Positions 8,338 through 17,171 of a stretch of 64,000 nucleotides of DNA are shown here, in pieces. Each line of letters opens with the position of its first letter. The stretch's first letter is position 1. The DNA comes from Chlorobiota bacterium. Its GTDB lineage: Bacteria > Bacteroidota > Bacteroidia > Bacteroidales > F082. The notes beneath the pieces are model-generated. The model was not told the origin of the DNA, ran no database searches, and saw nothing but the letters and a program-made list of their open reading frames with translations. The translations under genes were made by a program, and so were the position numbers. The DNA lies in the NCBI GenBank assembly GCA_030596395.1, contig JAUVKF010000002.1:62001-126000 (forward strand), read 5' to 3'.

Positions 8338-9330
8338 ATGATTATATCCAGAACACCTTTAAGAATAAGTTTTGTTGGCGGCGGAACTGATATTCGAAAA
8401 TATTATGAAAAAGAAACTGGTGGAGTACTGAGTACTACCATAGATAAGTATCTATATGTTGCAGTAAAACAACAATTGGATTTTGTTGATTATAAATATA
8501 GGATAAACTGGGAAAAAACAGAATTTAAGAATGAGATTGATGAGATTGAACATCCCATCGTGAGAGAAGCATTAAAACTATTGGAAATAGAATTTCCGAT
8601 TGAAATTACAACATTTGCTGATGTTCCTGCTGGAACCGGATTAGGCTCATCCAGTTCATTTGCAGTAGGTTTACTTCATGCTTTATATGCACTAAAAAAT
8701 GAACATATAACAAAAAATGAACTTGCAAAAGTAGCAGCACATATTGAAATAGACATACTGAAGCGAAACATTGGGAAACAGGATCATTATGCAGCAGCAT
8801 TTGGAGATGTAAATACAATTACTTTCAATAGTGATGGATCGGTAAGTGTTGAACCGGTATTTTATAATCCCGAAATTAGAAATGAGTTAGAAAGCAGATT
8901 GTTGATGTTTTATACAAATATTAAAAGGAATGCAAGCCAGATTTTAAAGCATCAGATTGATGAAATTGACAATAGATTTGAAACCCTAACAAAAATGAAA
9001 AACCTGATCCCTTCTATGAGAGAAATATTTACCAACTCAAATAATCTAAATGAGTTTGGTAGAATATTACATGAAGGATGGATGCTTAAGAAAAGCCTTA
9101 CAAATGAAATTTCCAACAATAATATAAATGATTATTATCAATTGGCGATGGATGCTGGTGCTTTAGGTGGTAAATTACTTGGAGCAGGTGGTGGTGGATT
9201 TTTACTATTTTATGCTGAGCAAATTAACCACAATAAAATTCGAACAGCCTTAAGTAACCTCATTGAAATGAAATTCAGGTTTGATAAACCCGGAACCAGG
9301 ATCACATATTATGATCAGTTAATTTTTTAA
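8338..9330 (+). CDS. hddA: D-glycero-alpha-D-manno-heptose 7-phosphate kinase (HddA-like GHMP kinase)
   Basis: 330 residues. The GHMP kinase signatures are clear: RTPLRISFVGGGTDI at the N-terminus, the ATP loop PAGTGLGSSSSFAVG near residue 99, and GGKLLGAGGGGFLLF near residue 277. HddA phosphorylates C1 of heptose 7-phosphate with alpha configuration. Together with gmhA and the HddC-GmhB fusion it completes the GDP-D-glycero-alpha-D-manno-heptose pathway. Fucose kinases share the fold, but the cassette context favours HddA. Confidence 0.85.
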   Translation: MIISRTPLRISFVGGGTDIRKYYEKETGGVLSTTIDKYLYVAVKQQLDFVDYKYRINWEKTEFKNEIDEIEHPIVREALKLLEIEFPIEITTFADVPAGTGLGSSSSFAVGLLHALYALKNEHITKNELAKVAAHIEIDILKRNIGKQDHYAAAFGDVNTITFNSDGSVSVEPVFYNPEIRNELESRLLMFYTNIKRNASQILKHQIDEIDNRFETLTKMKNLIPSMREIFTNSNNLNEFGRILHEGWMLKKSLTNEISNNNINDYYQLAMDAGALGGKLLGAGGGGFLLFYAEQINHNKIRTALSNLIEMKFRFDKPGTRITYYDQLIF

Positions 9331-9351
9331 TTACGCTGAAAACAAAAATCA

Positions 9352-10296
9352 ATGGAAAAGCAAGTAAATAAGATTTTTATTTTTAGTCAGGCCCGATCGG
9401 GTTCTACAATGTTGCAACGAATATTATCGACGCACTCAAAAATTAGCAGCATCTCGGAACCCTGGTTATTATTACCATTCATTTATGCCAACAAAAGAAA
9501 AAGTATAAGTGAATATTCACATGGTTCGGCAGCAAAAGGAATTAATGATCTAATTAATAAATTACCAAATGGCATAGATGATTATCATTTTCATTTAAAG
9601 AAATTTTTTGATAGTATGTATGATAAACTTTCTAGCGACGATTCTATTTATTTTTTAGATAAGACCCCGAACTATTCAAAGATTATTTTTGAAATTTCAA
9701 GTATATATCCTGACGCAAAATATCTATTTCTTTTTCGAAACCCTGTCCAGGTTTTTGGTTCAATGCTTTCTATGTGGGGAAAGCCAAATTTTAGTATGTT
9801 AAAACATGCCCAGTTTTATACCGATTTAATTGATGGGCCAAAATTATTAACAGATGGATATCAAAAGTTAAAAGAAAAATCTTTCAAAATTCAATATGAA
9901 AATCTTATTCAAAACCCGCATGATTACACAAAAGAGATTTGTGAATATCTAAATATTGATTTTGAAAAAGAAATGTTGACAAATTTCCATAATAACAAAC
10001 TTGAGGGATGGAATGGGGATATTTATGGTTTAAAGAATTATAGTAACAAAATTAGCCAGGAACCACTTGGGAAATGGAAACAGGTTTTTAACACGAGATA
10101 CAGAAGAAAAATTTTAAGAGAGTATGTAAATAATCTTGATAAAAAAACATTAGACATTATGGGTTACGATAAAAATAATTTATTGGAAAGCATTCGCCTT
10201 TTGAAAACTGACGGAAAACATAACTTGCTCAAGGATATTTTTGAATATAACAAAATGAAATATGCTTTTAGGTTTAACCGACTCTCGTTTGATTAA
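9352..10296 (+). CDS. Sulfotransferase family protein 1
   Basis: 314 residues. The PAPS 5'-phosphosulfate loop is IFSQARSGSTMLQRIL near residue 8, and the 3'-phosphate motif is YLFLFRNPVQVFGSMLSMW near residue 123. The second half (FKIQYENLIQNP, EPLGKWKQ) is typical of carbohydrate sulfotransferases. The enzyme would transfer sulfate from PAPS to a sugar hydroxyl, probably on a lipid-linked repeat unit in the cytoplasm. It is the only sulfotransferase in the first half of the locus; four more lie at 54698-61487. PAPS supply is encoded at 48584-52157. Confidence 0.8.
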   Translation: MEKQVNKIFIFSQARSGSTMLQRILSTHSKISSISEPWLLLPFIYANKRKSISEYSHGSAAKGINDLINKLPNGIDDYHFHLKKFFDSMYDKLSSDDSIYFLDKTPNYSKIIFEISSIYPDAKYLFLFRNPVQVFGSMLSMWGKPNFSMLKHAQFYTDLIDGPKLLTDGYQKLKEKSFKIQYENLIQNPHDYTKEICEYLNIDFEKEMLTNFHNNKLEGWNGDIYGLKNYSNKISQEPLGKWKQVFNTRYRRKILREYVNNLDKKTLDIMGYDKNNLLESIRLLKTDGKHNLLKDIFEYNKMKYAFRFNRLSFD

Positions 10297-10318
10297 TAAA
10301 TGAAATTAAACTCACAAA

Positions 10319-11251
10319 GTGGACAATAAAATTACGATAGCCCTTCCCGTTTACAACGGAGAAAAATATATCTTAAAGGCTCTGCAAAGTATCGCATTAC
10401 AATCAATGAAAGTTGACAATATATTAATCTGCGATAATAAGTCAAGTGATAATTCTCTAAACATCGTTAAGAGTTTTGCCAAAGAACACCCGGATTTGGA
10501 TATAAAAATTCATATTAATCCTCAAAATATCGGCTCACTGCCAAATTTTAATAAATGTTTTGAGTTGTGTGGTACAAAATATTTATTGATACTTTGCATT
10601 GATGACAGGCTTAAAGTAAACGGCTTGGAAAAACTATTGAATTTTCATAAAGAAAACCCTGGTTTTGCTGTTGTTGCTGGAAATGTTGATCTAATAGATG
10701 AAAATGAAAGATTGATTAGAAAATCTGAAAATAAGAAAACAGTAATTTTTGAGAAAGGGCAGTTTTTAGAATTGGTTGAAGAAACAAATCTTTGGATACA
10801 GGTTTCCGCTGCATTATTTAATATGGATTGTACAAGGAAAATTGGATTTTGGGATACCTCAAATATTGGCGGAGATGAAAGATACTGGGCGCAATTATTA
10901 AAGCATTTTCCATTGTCAATAATTTCCGATTCGGTAACTTATCAGATGGTACGCAAGGATCAATCTGGCACAAAGGAAACTCTCAATTTCAAAGAGAAAA
11001 TTATGCATTTTGAAACCAATATGGGTGTTTCTGATTATGAAACCAATCCTTATCGAAGGAAAAAAATGAAAAATCTACTTAAAAAATGGGCTGCTAGTCA
11101 ATGCATTTCAATTGGAAGAAAATTATGGAAATATTATGGAAAATATAGCTTATCAATCAAATACTGGATGTATGGTATTAGGCAAAATCCATTGATATTA
11201 TTTGAATATCGATTTTATAGAATAATAGCAATTTCTATATTGCACAGGTAG
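10319..11251 (+). CDS. Family 2 glycosyltransferase
   Basis: 310 residues from a GTG start. The GT-A entry motif ITIALPVYNGEKYILKAL, the ICDNKSSDNS loop and the metal-binding LCIDDRL (near residue 97) identify an inverting GT2. GGDERYWAQLLK follows at the acceptor side. No membrane segment is seen apart from a basic, hydrophobic C-terminus. It probably adds one sugar to the undecaprenyl-linked repeat unit. It follows the sulfotransferase gene by 22 bp; the two may act on the same residue. Confidence 0.8.
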   Translation: MDNKITIALPVYNGEKYILKALQSIALQSMKVDNILICDNKSSDNSLNIVKSFAKEHPDLDIKIHINPQNIGSLPNFNKCFELCGTKYLLILCIDDRLKVNGLEKLLNFHKENPGFAVVAGNVDLIDENERLIRKSENKKTVIFEKGQFLELVEETNLWIQVSAALFNMDCTRKIGFWDTSNIGGDERYWAQLLKHFPLSIISDSVTYQMVRKDQSGTKETLNFKEKIMHFETNMGVSDYETNPYRRKKMKNLLKKWAASQCISIGRKLWKYYGKYSLSIKYWMYGIRQNPLILFEYRFYRIIAISILHR

Positions 11252-11400
11252 ACATATATTATTTACCTGATATTTTAACATTATAAAAACTCATTTATAT
11301 ATTAATGATCAACATTATAAAAAATGTATTATATTTATATCTGAGCAAATATTAAATTCTAAAATAATAAACCAAACAGTCTCATTTTGAATAAATAGCT

Positions 11401-12057
11401 ATGATCGTAATTGGAGCCGGCGGATTTGCCAAGGAACTAATAGATATACTTGAAGTTAAATCCAATTATTCGGATAAAAACCTCTTTTTTTATGATGATA
11501 TCAATCATACCCCTGATTCACTATATGGGTTTAAAATACTGCACGACCTTAATGAAGCTGAACATATTTTTAATGAAATATCGACAGATTTCTGCATAGG
11601 TGTTGGCTCACCAAAGTATCGCTATTTACTATGTAATAAATTTGAAAATCTGGGAGGATCACTTAAATCTGTAATATCACCGGCTTCCACTATTACAAGA
11701 TACAATGTAGAAATAGGTCTAGGTACATGTATTATGAACAATAGTTCTATCTCCAATGAAGTAAAAATAGGCAAAGGCACATTGATCAACTCACAGGTAC
11801 TGGTTGCGCATGATGTAAAAATTGGAGATTTTTGTGATATAGCACCAGGGGTAAAATTGTCAGGTCATTGTCAAGTTGGAAAATATGTATCAATCAGCAC
11901 AGGAGCAATTATATTACCGAAGGTAAAAATTGGGCAAAATTCATTTATTGGAGCAGGATCAGTAATCACAACTGATGTGCCTGAAAACTCTGTTGTAGTT
12001 GGTATTGTTCAAAGCAGGGTAGTGAATAAACTAACCAGCTTTGAAAAAGGTTTGTGA
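11401..12057 (+). CDS. NeuD/PglD-like sugar O- or N-acyltransferase (left-handed beta helix)
   Basis: 218 residues. An N-terminal nucleotide-sugar binding Rossmann-like part (MIVIGAGGFAKELIDIL) is followed by hexapeptide repeats from about residue 95 (IGLGTCIMNNSSI, IGKGTLINSQVLV, with catalytic HDVKIGD) and the closing GAGSVITTDVPENSVVVG. This is the PglD/NeuD architecture, which transfers acetyl from acetyl-CoA to an amino sugar or hydroxyl. It is separated from the GT2 gene by about 150 bp of AT-rich sequence and opens the acyl-decoration island that continues with VOC, FkbH-like and ACP genes. Confidence 0.75.
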   Translation: MIVIGAGGFAKELIDILEVKSNYSDKNLFFYDDINHTPDSLYGFKILHDLNEAEHIFNEISTDFCIGVGSPKYRYLLCNKFENLGGSLKSVISPASTITRYNVEIGLGTCIMNNSSISNEVKIGKGTLINSQVLVAHDVKIGDFCDIAPGVKLSGHCQVGKYVSISTGAIILPKVKIGQNSFIGAGSVITTDVPENSVVVGIVQSRVVNKLTSFEKGL

Positions 12058-12127
12058 TTCAATGAAAATGTATTTAGAATTCTGATTTCTTAACTATTCT
12101 GTTATTGATTATTAATCATTTCGTAGA

Positions 12128-12520
12128 ATGAAAATCAACCATCTTGGAATTGCAGTTAAAAGTATTGCTATTTCAGCTCAAAAATATGAGTCAGGTTTGG
12201 GTTGGAAAAAAAGCACAGGGATTATTCATGATCCAATACAAAAAGTGAAAATACTCTTCATGGAGGATGATCACGGTAATAGATATGAACTACTTGAACC
12301 TATGAGTGACGATTCTCCAATAAATAGAATACTTGAAAAACGCACAAGTCTATATCATTTTTGCTATGAAGTTCAAGATATTAAATTTAAAATAAAAGAA
12401 CTTACAAAAAAGGGATTTATATTAATCTCCGGACCTGTTGAAGCCGTGGCTTTCGATGGGAACTTAATCGCATTTTTAATCAATTGGGATAATTTGATTA
12501 TCGAATTACTGGAACAATAA
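12128..12520 (+). CDS. VOC-superfamily (glyoxalase/methylmalonyl-CoA epimerase-like) protein
   Basis: 130 residues forming one VOC metal-binding unit pair. Probable metal ligands are His in INHLGIAV, Glu in NRYELLEP, His in LYHFCYEV and Glu in LIIELLEQ, the H-E-H-E pattern of the family. Members epimerise or isomerise 2-substituted acyl-CoA or related thioesters. Placed 12 bp before the FkbH-like gene and near an ACP, it may act on the thioester acyl group made there, for instance setting its stereochemistry. That role is inferred. Confidence 0.7.
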   Translation: MKINHLGIAVKSIAISAQKYESGLGWKKSTGIIHDPIQKVKILFMEDDHGNRYELLEPMSDDSPINRILEKRTSLYHFCYEVQDIKFKIKELTKKGFILISGPVEAVAFDGNLIAFLINWDNLIIELLEQ

Positions 12521-12531
12521 CAAACTTAAAA

Positions 12532-14205
12532 ATGAAAATATATTTTCTGGGAAATTACACACAAGATTTGGTGGTGGATCAATTTAAGCAATTGTGTAAA
12601 AAAGAAAATCTGGATTTTGATATTTATGTTTCTGGGTTTAATCAATACAGGCAAGAGATTATTGACCCGAATTCAAACCTGTATCAATTAAACCCCGATA
12701 TAGTTTACATCTCATTGAACCTGTTTTTGTTGGCTGAGGACTTTGTTTATAACGACAAAGAAAATAAGTTAAAGATTTTTGAAGAAAGGATTAATGAGCT
12801 TTTAGAACTATTTGAAACCATAAAATCAAACTTATCTGAATCTCAAATATTTATTGACAATTTTCAACTTTTTTCGCCTGTTTTAATGGCAACCATTGAG
12901 TATAATTCAAAAGTTAGTTTTTCTGAGATTGAGAATGTTGCGAATAGAAATTTAGTTGAGTTTGCCAGTACTTCTGAAAATGTAAGCATTGTTGATGTTA
13001 AAAACTTGTTCCTCCAGCATGGCGCTGCTGAATTAATAGATGAGCGCATGCACTATTTGGCCAAGTCACATTGGAGTTTAAAAGGATTGAAAGAACTCTC
13101 AAAATTATATTTCAGGTATTTTAAAGCGTTTAAAGGCATAAGAAAAAAGTGCGTAGTTCTTGATCTGGATAATACTTTATGGGGGGGCATAATAGGAGAT
13201 GATGGAATTGAAAATATTATACTTTCAAATGATGGTGAGGGAAAAGCATTTTTTGATTTTCAGAGAGAACTATTAAAACTATATAATAGAGGTATATTGT
13301 TGGCTATCAACAGCAAAAACACCGAAGAGATTGTACTTGAAACAATGAAAAGTCATCCAAATATGGTGTTGAAACCAGAGCACTTTATCAGTATGAAAAT
13401 CAACTGGAATAACAAGGCCCAGAATATGAAAGAAATTGCTGACGAAATCAATATAAGTCTTGATAGTTTAATATTTCTTGATGATTCAGAATTTGAAAGA
13501 GAAGTTGTTTCAACCCAATTTCCTGAAGTTTTAGTTCCGGATTTACCAAAAGACTTTTCGGAATATCCAAATTTCATAAGAAGCTTAGATGTATTTGATT
13601 TTTTGAGTCTGACAAATGATGACTTTGCAAGAAATAAAATGTATAAAGCAAATGTACAACGTGACCAGCTTAAGAAGAGCACTATCAGTATTGAGGATTT
13701 TTATTATTCACTTGATATGGTGGCTACCATTGGTATTATTGATGATTTTCAGGTTCCTCGAATTGCCCAAATGACCCAAAAAACAAACCAATTCAATTTA
13801 AGAACACAAAGGTACACTGATGCGGCCATTAAAAACTTTCTTCAAAATCCTGGCTATGAAGTTTACTTCTTGTCTTTAGCTGACAAATATGGAGATAATG
13901 GAATTGTGGGCACAGCAATTGTGAAAATTGAGGATACAGAAGCTTTTATTGATAGCTTCATCTTTAGTTGCAGAGTACTGGGGAGAACAGCGGAATCAGC
14001 GTTACTAAATTACGTTATTGAGAATGTAGCAAATAAAGGATTAAAGAAACTGGTTGGTGAATATATCCCCACAAAAAAGAATTTACCATGTAAAGAATTT
14101 TACGCTGAACATCAATTTGTTAATGATTCAAATAATTTGTGGACTGTTGAATTAGAAAAATTCAACACAAAACCATTGCCCTGGATAAAGATTAACCATA
14201 ATTAA
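12532..14205 (+). CDS. FkbH-like HAD-IIIC protein (acyl-ACP forming)
   Basis: 557 residues. An N-terminal SGNH-like region (ending near HYLAKSHWSLKG) precedes the HAD-IIIC core with VVLDLDNTLWGGIIGDDG (nucleophile near Asp211), and a C-terminal GNAT-like domain (KYGDNGIVGTAIV). Characterised FkbH proteins dephosphorylate 1,3-bisphosphoglycerate while loading glyceryl onto an acyl carrier protein. An ACP gene follows by 6 bp, strongly supporting the same chemistry here, and the product could be glyceryl-ACP or a related short hydroxyacyl-ACP. The likely use is decoration of the polysaccharide by the MBOAT encoded at 14700. Confidence 0.85.
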   Translation: MKIYFLGNYTQDLVVDQFKQLCKKENLDFDIYVSGFNQYRQEIIDPNSNLYQLNPDIVYISLNLFLLAEDFVYNDKENKLKIFEERINELLELFETIKSNLSESQIFIDNFQLFSPVLMATIEYNSKVSFSEIENVANRNLVEFASTSENVSIVDVKNLFLQHGAAELIDERMHYLAKSHWSLKGLKELSKLYFRYFKAFKGIRKKCVVLDLDNTLWGGIIGDDGIENIILSNDGEGKAFFDFQRELLKLYNRGILLAINSKNTEEIVLETMKSHPNMVLKPEHFISMKINWNNKAQNMKEIADEINISLDSLIFLDDSEFEREVVSTQFPEVLVPDLPKDFSEYPNFIRSLDVFDFLSLTNDDFARNKMYKANVQRDQLKKSTISIEDFYYSLDMVATIGIIDDFQVPRIAQMTQKTNQFNLRTQRYTDAAIKNFLQNPGYEVYFLSLADKYGDNGIVGTAIVKIEDTEAFIDSFIFSCRVLGRTAESALLNYVIENVANKGLKKLVGEYIPTKKNLPCKEFYAEHQFVNDSNNLWTVELEKFNTKPLPWIKINHN

Positions 14206-14211
14206 ACTAAA

Positions 14212-14451
14212 ATGGAAATACAAGATCGAGTAATAAAGATATTTTCGGAAGTTTTTAATTTAAATGAAGGAGATATTAAATTAACTGATAATAAAGAGGA
14301 TATTGAGTCCTGGGATTCAATTGGACATTTATCTTGTGTCATGAGACTTGAAGAAGAGTTTAACATAAGATTATCAACAGATGATATTATTAAAATAGAT
14401 AGTATTGAAAATTGTATAAAGGTTATTACTGAATTACTAAAAAACAATTAA
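14212..14451 (+). CDS. Acyl carrier protein
   Basis: 79 residues, acidic, four-helix ACP pattern. The phosphopantetheine attachment site is the Ser in IESWDSIGHLSCV near residue 36. It is dedicated rather than the fatty-acid ACP, judging by its position 6 bp behind the FkbH-like gene and away from fab genes. It would carry the short hydroxyacyl group between the FkbH-like loader and an acyltransferase such as the MBOAT at 14700. No dedicated phosphopantetheinyl transferase is present. Confidence 0.85.
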   Translation: MEIQDRVIKIFSEVFNLNEGDIKLTDNKEDIESWDSIGHLSCVMRLEEEFNIRLSTDDIIKIDSIENCIKVITELLKNN

Positions 14452-14486
14452 ATAGTTGTAAGAAAAATTGGCATGCAACAGTATGA

Positions 14487-14672
14487 CAAAATTGTTTAAA
14501 GTACCTGGATACAAATTATTCGCAAAGGGTTATTAATCGGGTTAATCAACTGATAGAAGATCAAAAAGCAAACAGGCTCTTTCATTAAATTTCAAAAAAA
14601 ATAGAATAAAGAATAAATCTTGCTATTGAAAAAGGAACATTAATTACCGTTGTGTACAAAAGCAAGAATTGA
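14487..14672 (+). pseudogene. Decayed coding remnant in the ACP-MBOAT gap
   Basis: One frame reads as protein-like sequence (YLDTNYSQRVINRVNQLIED ... then INLAIEKGTLITVVYKSKN) but carries two in-frame stops and has no start. I cannot assign a family. It fills most of the 248-bp gap between the ACP and MBOAT genes and suggests that a gene was lost here. Confidence 0.35.
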
Positions 14673-14699
14673 TAATCAAAATGATAATACAATAACATA

Positions 14700-16148
14700 A
14701 TGTTATTTAATTCTATTGACTTTGCAATATTCTTACCAATAGTCTTTATTCTTTATTGGTTTGGTGCAAATAAAAATCTTAAACTTCAAAACTTACTAAT
14801 AGTCGTTTCAAGCTACGTGTTTTATGGCTGGTGGGATTGGCGTTTTTTGTCGTTAATAATGTTCAGCACAATTGTTGATTACTTTGTTGGTTTAGGACTT
14901 TCAAAACAAGAAAATAAAGGAAAACGAAAAATTCTACTTTGGACAAGCATATTAGTAAATCTTGGTTTTTTGGGTTTCTTTAAATATTATAATTTCTTTC
15001 TCGACAATTTCATAACGGCATTTTCATTTTTTGGCACCAAAATAAATGCCAATTCACTAAATATCATTTTACCCGTTGGTATTAGCTTCTACACATTTCA
15101 AACATTGAGCTACACAATTGACATTTACAAACGAAAGTTTGTGCCAACAAAAGATTTCATTGCATTTTCAGCATTCGTTAGTTTTTTTCCTCAATTAGTG
15201 GCTGGCCCGATTGAAAGAGCAACTCATTTACTACCTCAGTTTTATAAAAAACGGACATTTGAATACAGTAAAGCAGTTGACGGATTACGACAAATACTTT
15301 GGGGATTATTTAAAAAAATTGTTATTGCGGACAATGCTGCCGAAATTGCTAATCAAATTTTCAATAATTCATCAGATTATTCAGGAAGCACATTAGTTTT
15401 AGGTGCTTTATTTTTTACTTTTCAAATCTATGGCGACTTCTCTGGTTATTCTGATATTGCAATTGGTACAGCCCGACTTTTTGGATTTGACATCATGCGT
15501 AATTTTGCTTTTCCCTATTTTTCAAGAGATATAGCTGAATTTTGGAGACGTTGGCATATTTCACTCTCAACCTGGTTTAGAGACTATCTATATATTCCTT
15601 TAGGTGGTAGCCGCGGAAAGGTTTGGATGAAAGTCAGAAATATTTTTATAATTTTTATTGTAAGTGGGTTTTGGCATGGTGCAAATTGGACATTTATTGT
15701 CTGGGGGGCTTTAAATGCAATATATTTTTTACCATTAATGCTCCTCAATAAAAATAGGATAAACACTGATATAATAGCGCAAGGTAAATATTTGCCAACA
15801 ATAAAAGAATTTATTAGCATGTCAATAACATTTGGTTTAACTGTTTTGGCATGGGTATTTTTTAGAGCAGAAAATATTGGACACGCCTGGAGTTATTTGT
15901 CAGAAATATTCTCGAAATCCCTTTTTTCAATTCCACATTTCGCCGGCATGCGTCACGCGATGATAACCTTAATATTGATAACGATATTTTGCATTATTGA
16001 ATGGATAGGAAGAGAAAATCAATTTGCAATTGAGAAACTTGGATTAAATATAAGTAAGCCTGTGAGATGGGCTTTTTATTACGGGATTGTAATAGTAATT
16101 TTTACTTTTATGGGACCACAGCAGCAGTTTATTTATTTTCAGTTTTAA
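14700..16148 (+). CDS. MBOAT-family membrane O-acyltransferase 1 (AlgI/DltB-like)
   Basis: 482 residues with about ten hydrophobic segments. AlgI-type motifs are present: SYVFYGWWDWRFL, LPVGISFYTFQTLSYTID, FFPQLVAGPIERATHLLPQF, FWRRWHISLSTWFRDYLYIP and the catalytic-His region GFWHGANWTFIVWG. MBOATs pass acyl groups across the membrane to extracellular polymers; DltB takes them from an ACP (DltC). Adjacent FkbH-like and ACP genes suggest an ACP-borne hydroxyacyl donor, although acetyl-CoA as for AlgI cannot be excluded. A SGNH-like partner follows after 3 bp. A second MBOAT is at 29313. Confidence 0.85.
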   Translation: MLFNSIDFAIFLPIVFILYWFGANKNLKLQNLLIVVSSYVFYGWWDWRFLSLIMFSTIVDYFVGLGLSKQENKGKRKILLWTSILVNLGFLGFFKYYNFFLDNFITAFSFFGTKINANSLNIILPVGISFYTFQTLSYTIDIYKRKFVPTKDFIAFSAFVSFFPQLVAGPIERATHLLPQFYKKRTFEYSKAVDGLRQILWGLFKKIVIADNAAEIANQIFNNSSDYSGSTLVLGALFFTFQIYGDFSGYSDIAIGTARLFGFDIMRNFAFPYFSRDIAEFWRRWHISLSTWFRDYLYIPLGGSRGKVWMKVRNIFIIFIVSGFWHGANWTFIVWGALNAIYFLPLMLLNKNRINTDIIAQGKYLPTIKEFISMSITFGLTVLAWVFFRAENIGHAWSYLSEIFSKSLFSIPHFAGMRHAMITLILITIFCIIEWIGRENQFAIEKLGLNISKPVRWAFYYGIVIVIFTFMGPQQQFIYFQF

Positions 16149-16151
16149 ATT

Positions 16152-17021
16152 ATGATTATAAAATTTTTCAAGCAGATTATTTTATTTGTTGCATTAGGAT
16201 TGGTAGGTTACATTGGTTTCTATTATTTATTGGATAAATTATATAATTCCAAAAGCGCAACAGATACAATATTTATTTGGGGAGATTCTCAGGCTTATCG
16301 TGGAATAAATTTAAAAAGGATGAATGAATTAACAGGAAAGGAAATATATACTGCAGCACAACTTGGAGCTGGTGTATATGATTTTCTAGTTTTCACACAA
16401 AGCGTTCCTAAAAATTCAGAAGTTATTATATCCCTGTCTAAACCAACTCAATTAAGACGAAAAGAAGTAGACAGAAACAAATCAGGTATTTCACTAAAAG
16501 CATTAATATTATTGTACCAGAATAACTACTCGTTTTCGGAAATCAGAGAAATAATTGAGAAAAACTTAATGCCGCTTCGGCTTTTTGAATCAAACTCCAC
16601 CCTATATCCTGATTTAGACACACTTGTATTAACGGAGTCGCTTTCACTTTTTGAAAAAATATACTCAAAAAAACCAAATTACCTAGACCATAAACAAAAA
16701 CTGTATATAAAAGGAATTCAAAATCTAAAAAGTAAAAATTGTAATATTACGTTTATTGAATTTCCTTATCATGCCATACTCACCGGAATTGAAAAAAATT
16801 CTGCAGTTAGGTCACACACAGAAAATTTCAAAAGAGAGGTTGCCAATTTATTCACTAATTATAAATCAGATACAATAAACCTTAATTCGCCAGAAATGGT
16901 AATGTATGATTTGACCCATCTAAACCAATCTGGCGCTACAAAACTTACAGAAGAGTTAGTGTCGAAAATGGAGAATTCATTGATCACAACAATGTATATT
17001 GCCTCTAATGGAAAACAATAA
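16152..17021 (+). CDS. Membrane-anchored SGNH-like protein, partner of MBOAT 1
   Basis: 289 residues. One N-terminal membrane helix (about residues 8-28) precedes a periplasmic-type domain. A GDS-like block (FIWGDSQAYRG, near residue 40) and a C-terminal D-x-x-H block (YDLTHLNQSGATKL, near residue 255) are the nucleophile and Asp/His motifs of SGNH hydrolases and of AlgX/AlgJ-like acetyltransferases. Such proteins pair with MBOATs to complete O-acylation outside the membrane. It starts 3 bp after the MBOAT gene, so the two are probably coupled. The family call is from motifs only. Confidence 0.65.
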   Translation: MIIKFFKQIILFVALGLVGYIGFYYLLDKLYNSKSATDTIFIWGDSQAYRGINLKRMNELTGKEIYTAAQLGAGVYDFLVFTQSVPKNSEVIISLSKPTQLRRKEVDRNKSGISLKALILLYQNNYSFSEIREIIEKNLMPLRLFESNSTLYPDLDTLVLTESLSLFEKIYSKKPNYLDHKQKLYIKGIQNLKSKNCNITFIEFPYHAILTGIEKNSAVRSHTENFKREVANLFTNYKSDTINLNSPEMVMYDLTHLNQSGATKLTEELVSKMENSLITTMYIASNGKQ

Positions 17022-17131
17022 CCCAATTCAAAAAATTCAGATATAACTACGATTTAATAACTATTGCAAGAGTTTTTAATGCGATAAAATGGAGCAGTCA
17101 TTTTAATATATAATCGTAAAAATTATAAGAC

Positions 17132-17148
17132 ATATTTGTAACAAATAT
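17132..17148. promoter_or_regulatory. 17-bp perfect palindrome upstream of the gmd-like gene
   Basis: ATATTTGT-A-ACAAATAT lies 24 bp before the ATG at 17172, in the 150-bp gap where a new transcript could start. It contains a partial TAnnTTTG-like -7 (first base mismatched). It could be an operator, but AT-rich palindromes of this size also arise by chance. Confidence 0.3.
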
Positions 17149-17171
17149 TATCATTAGAAAAGCCTTATTCA

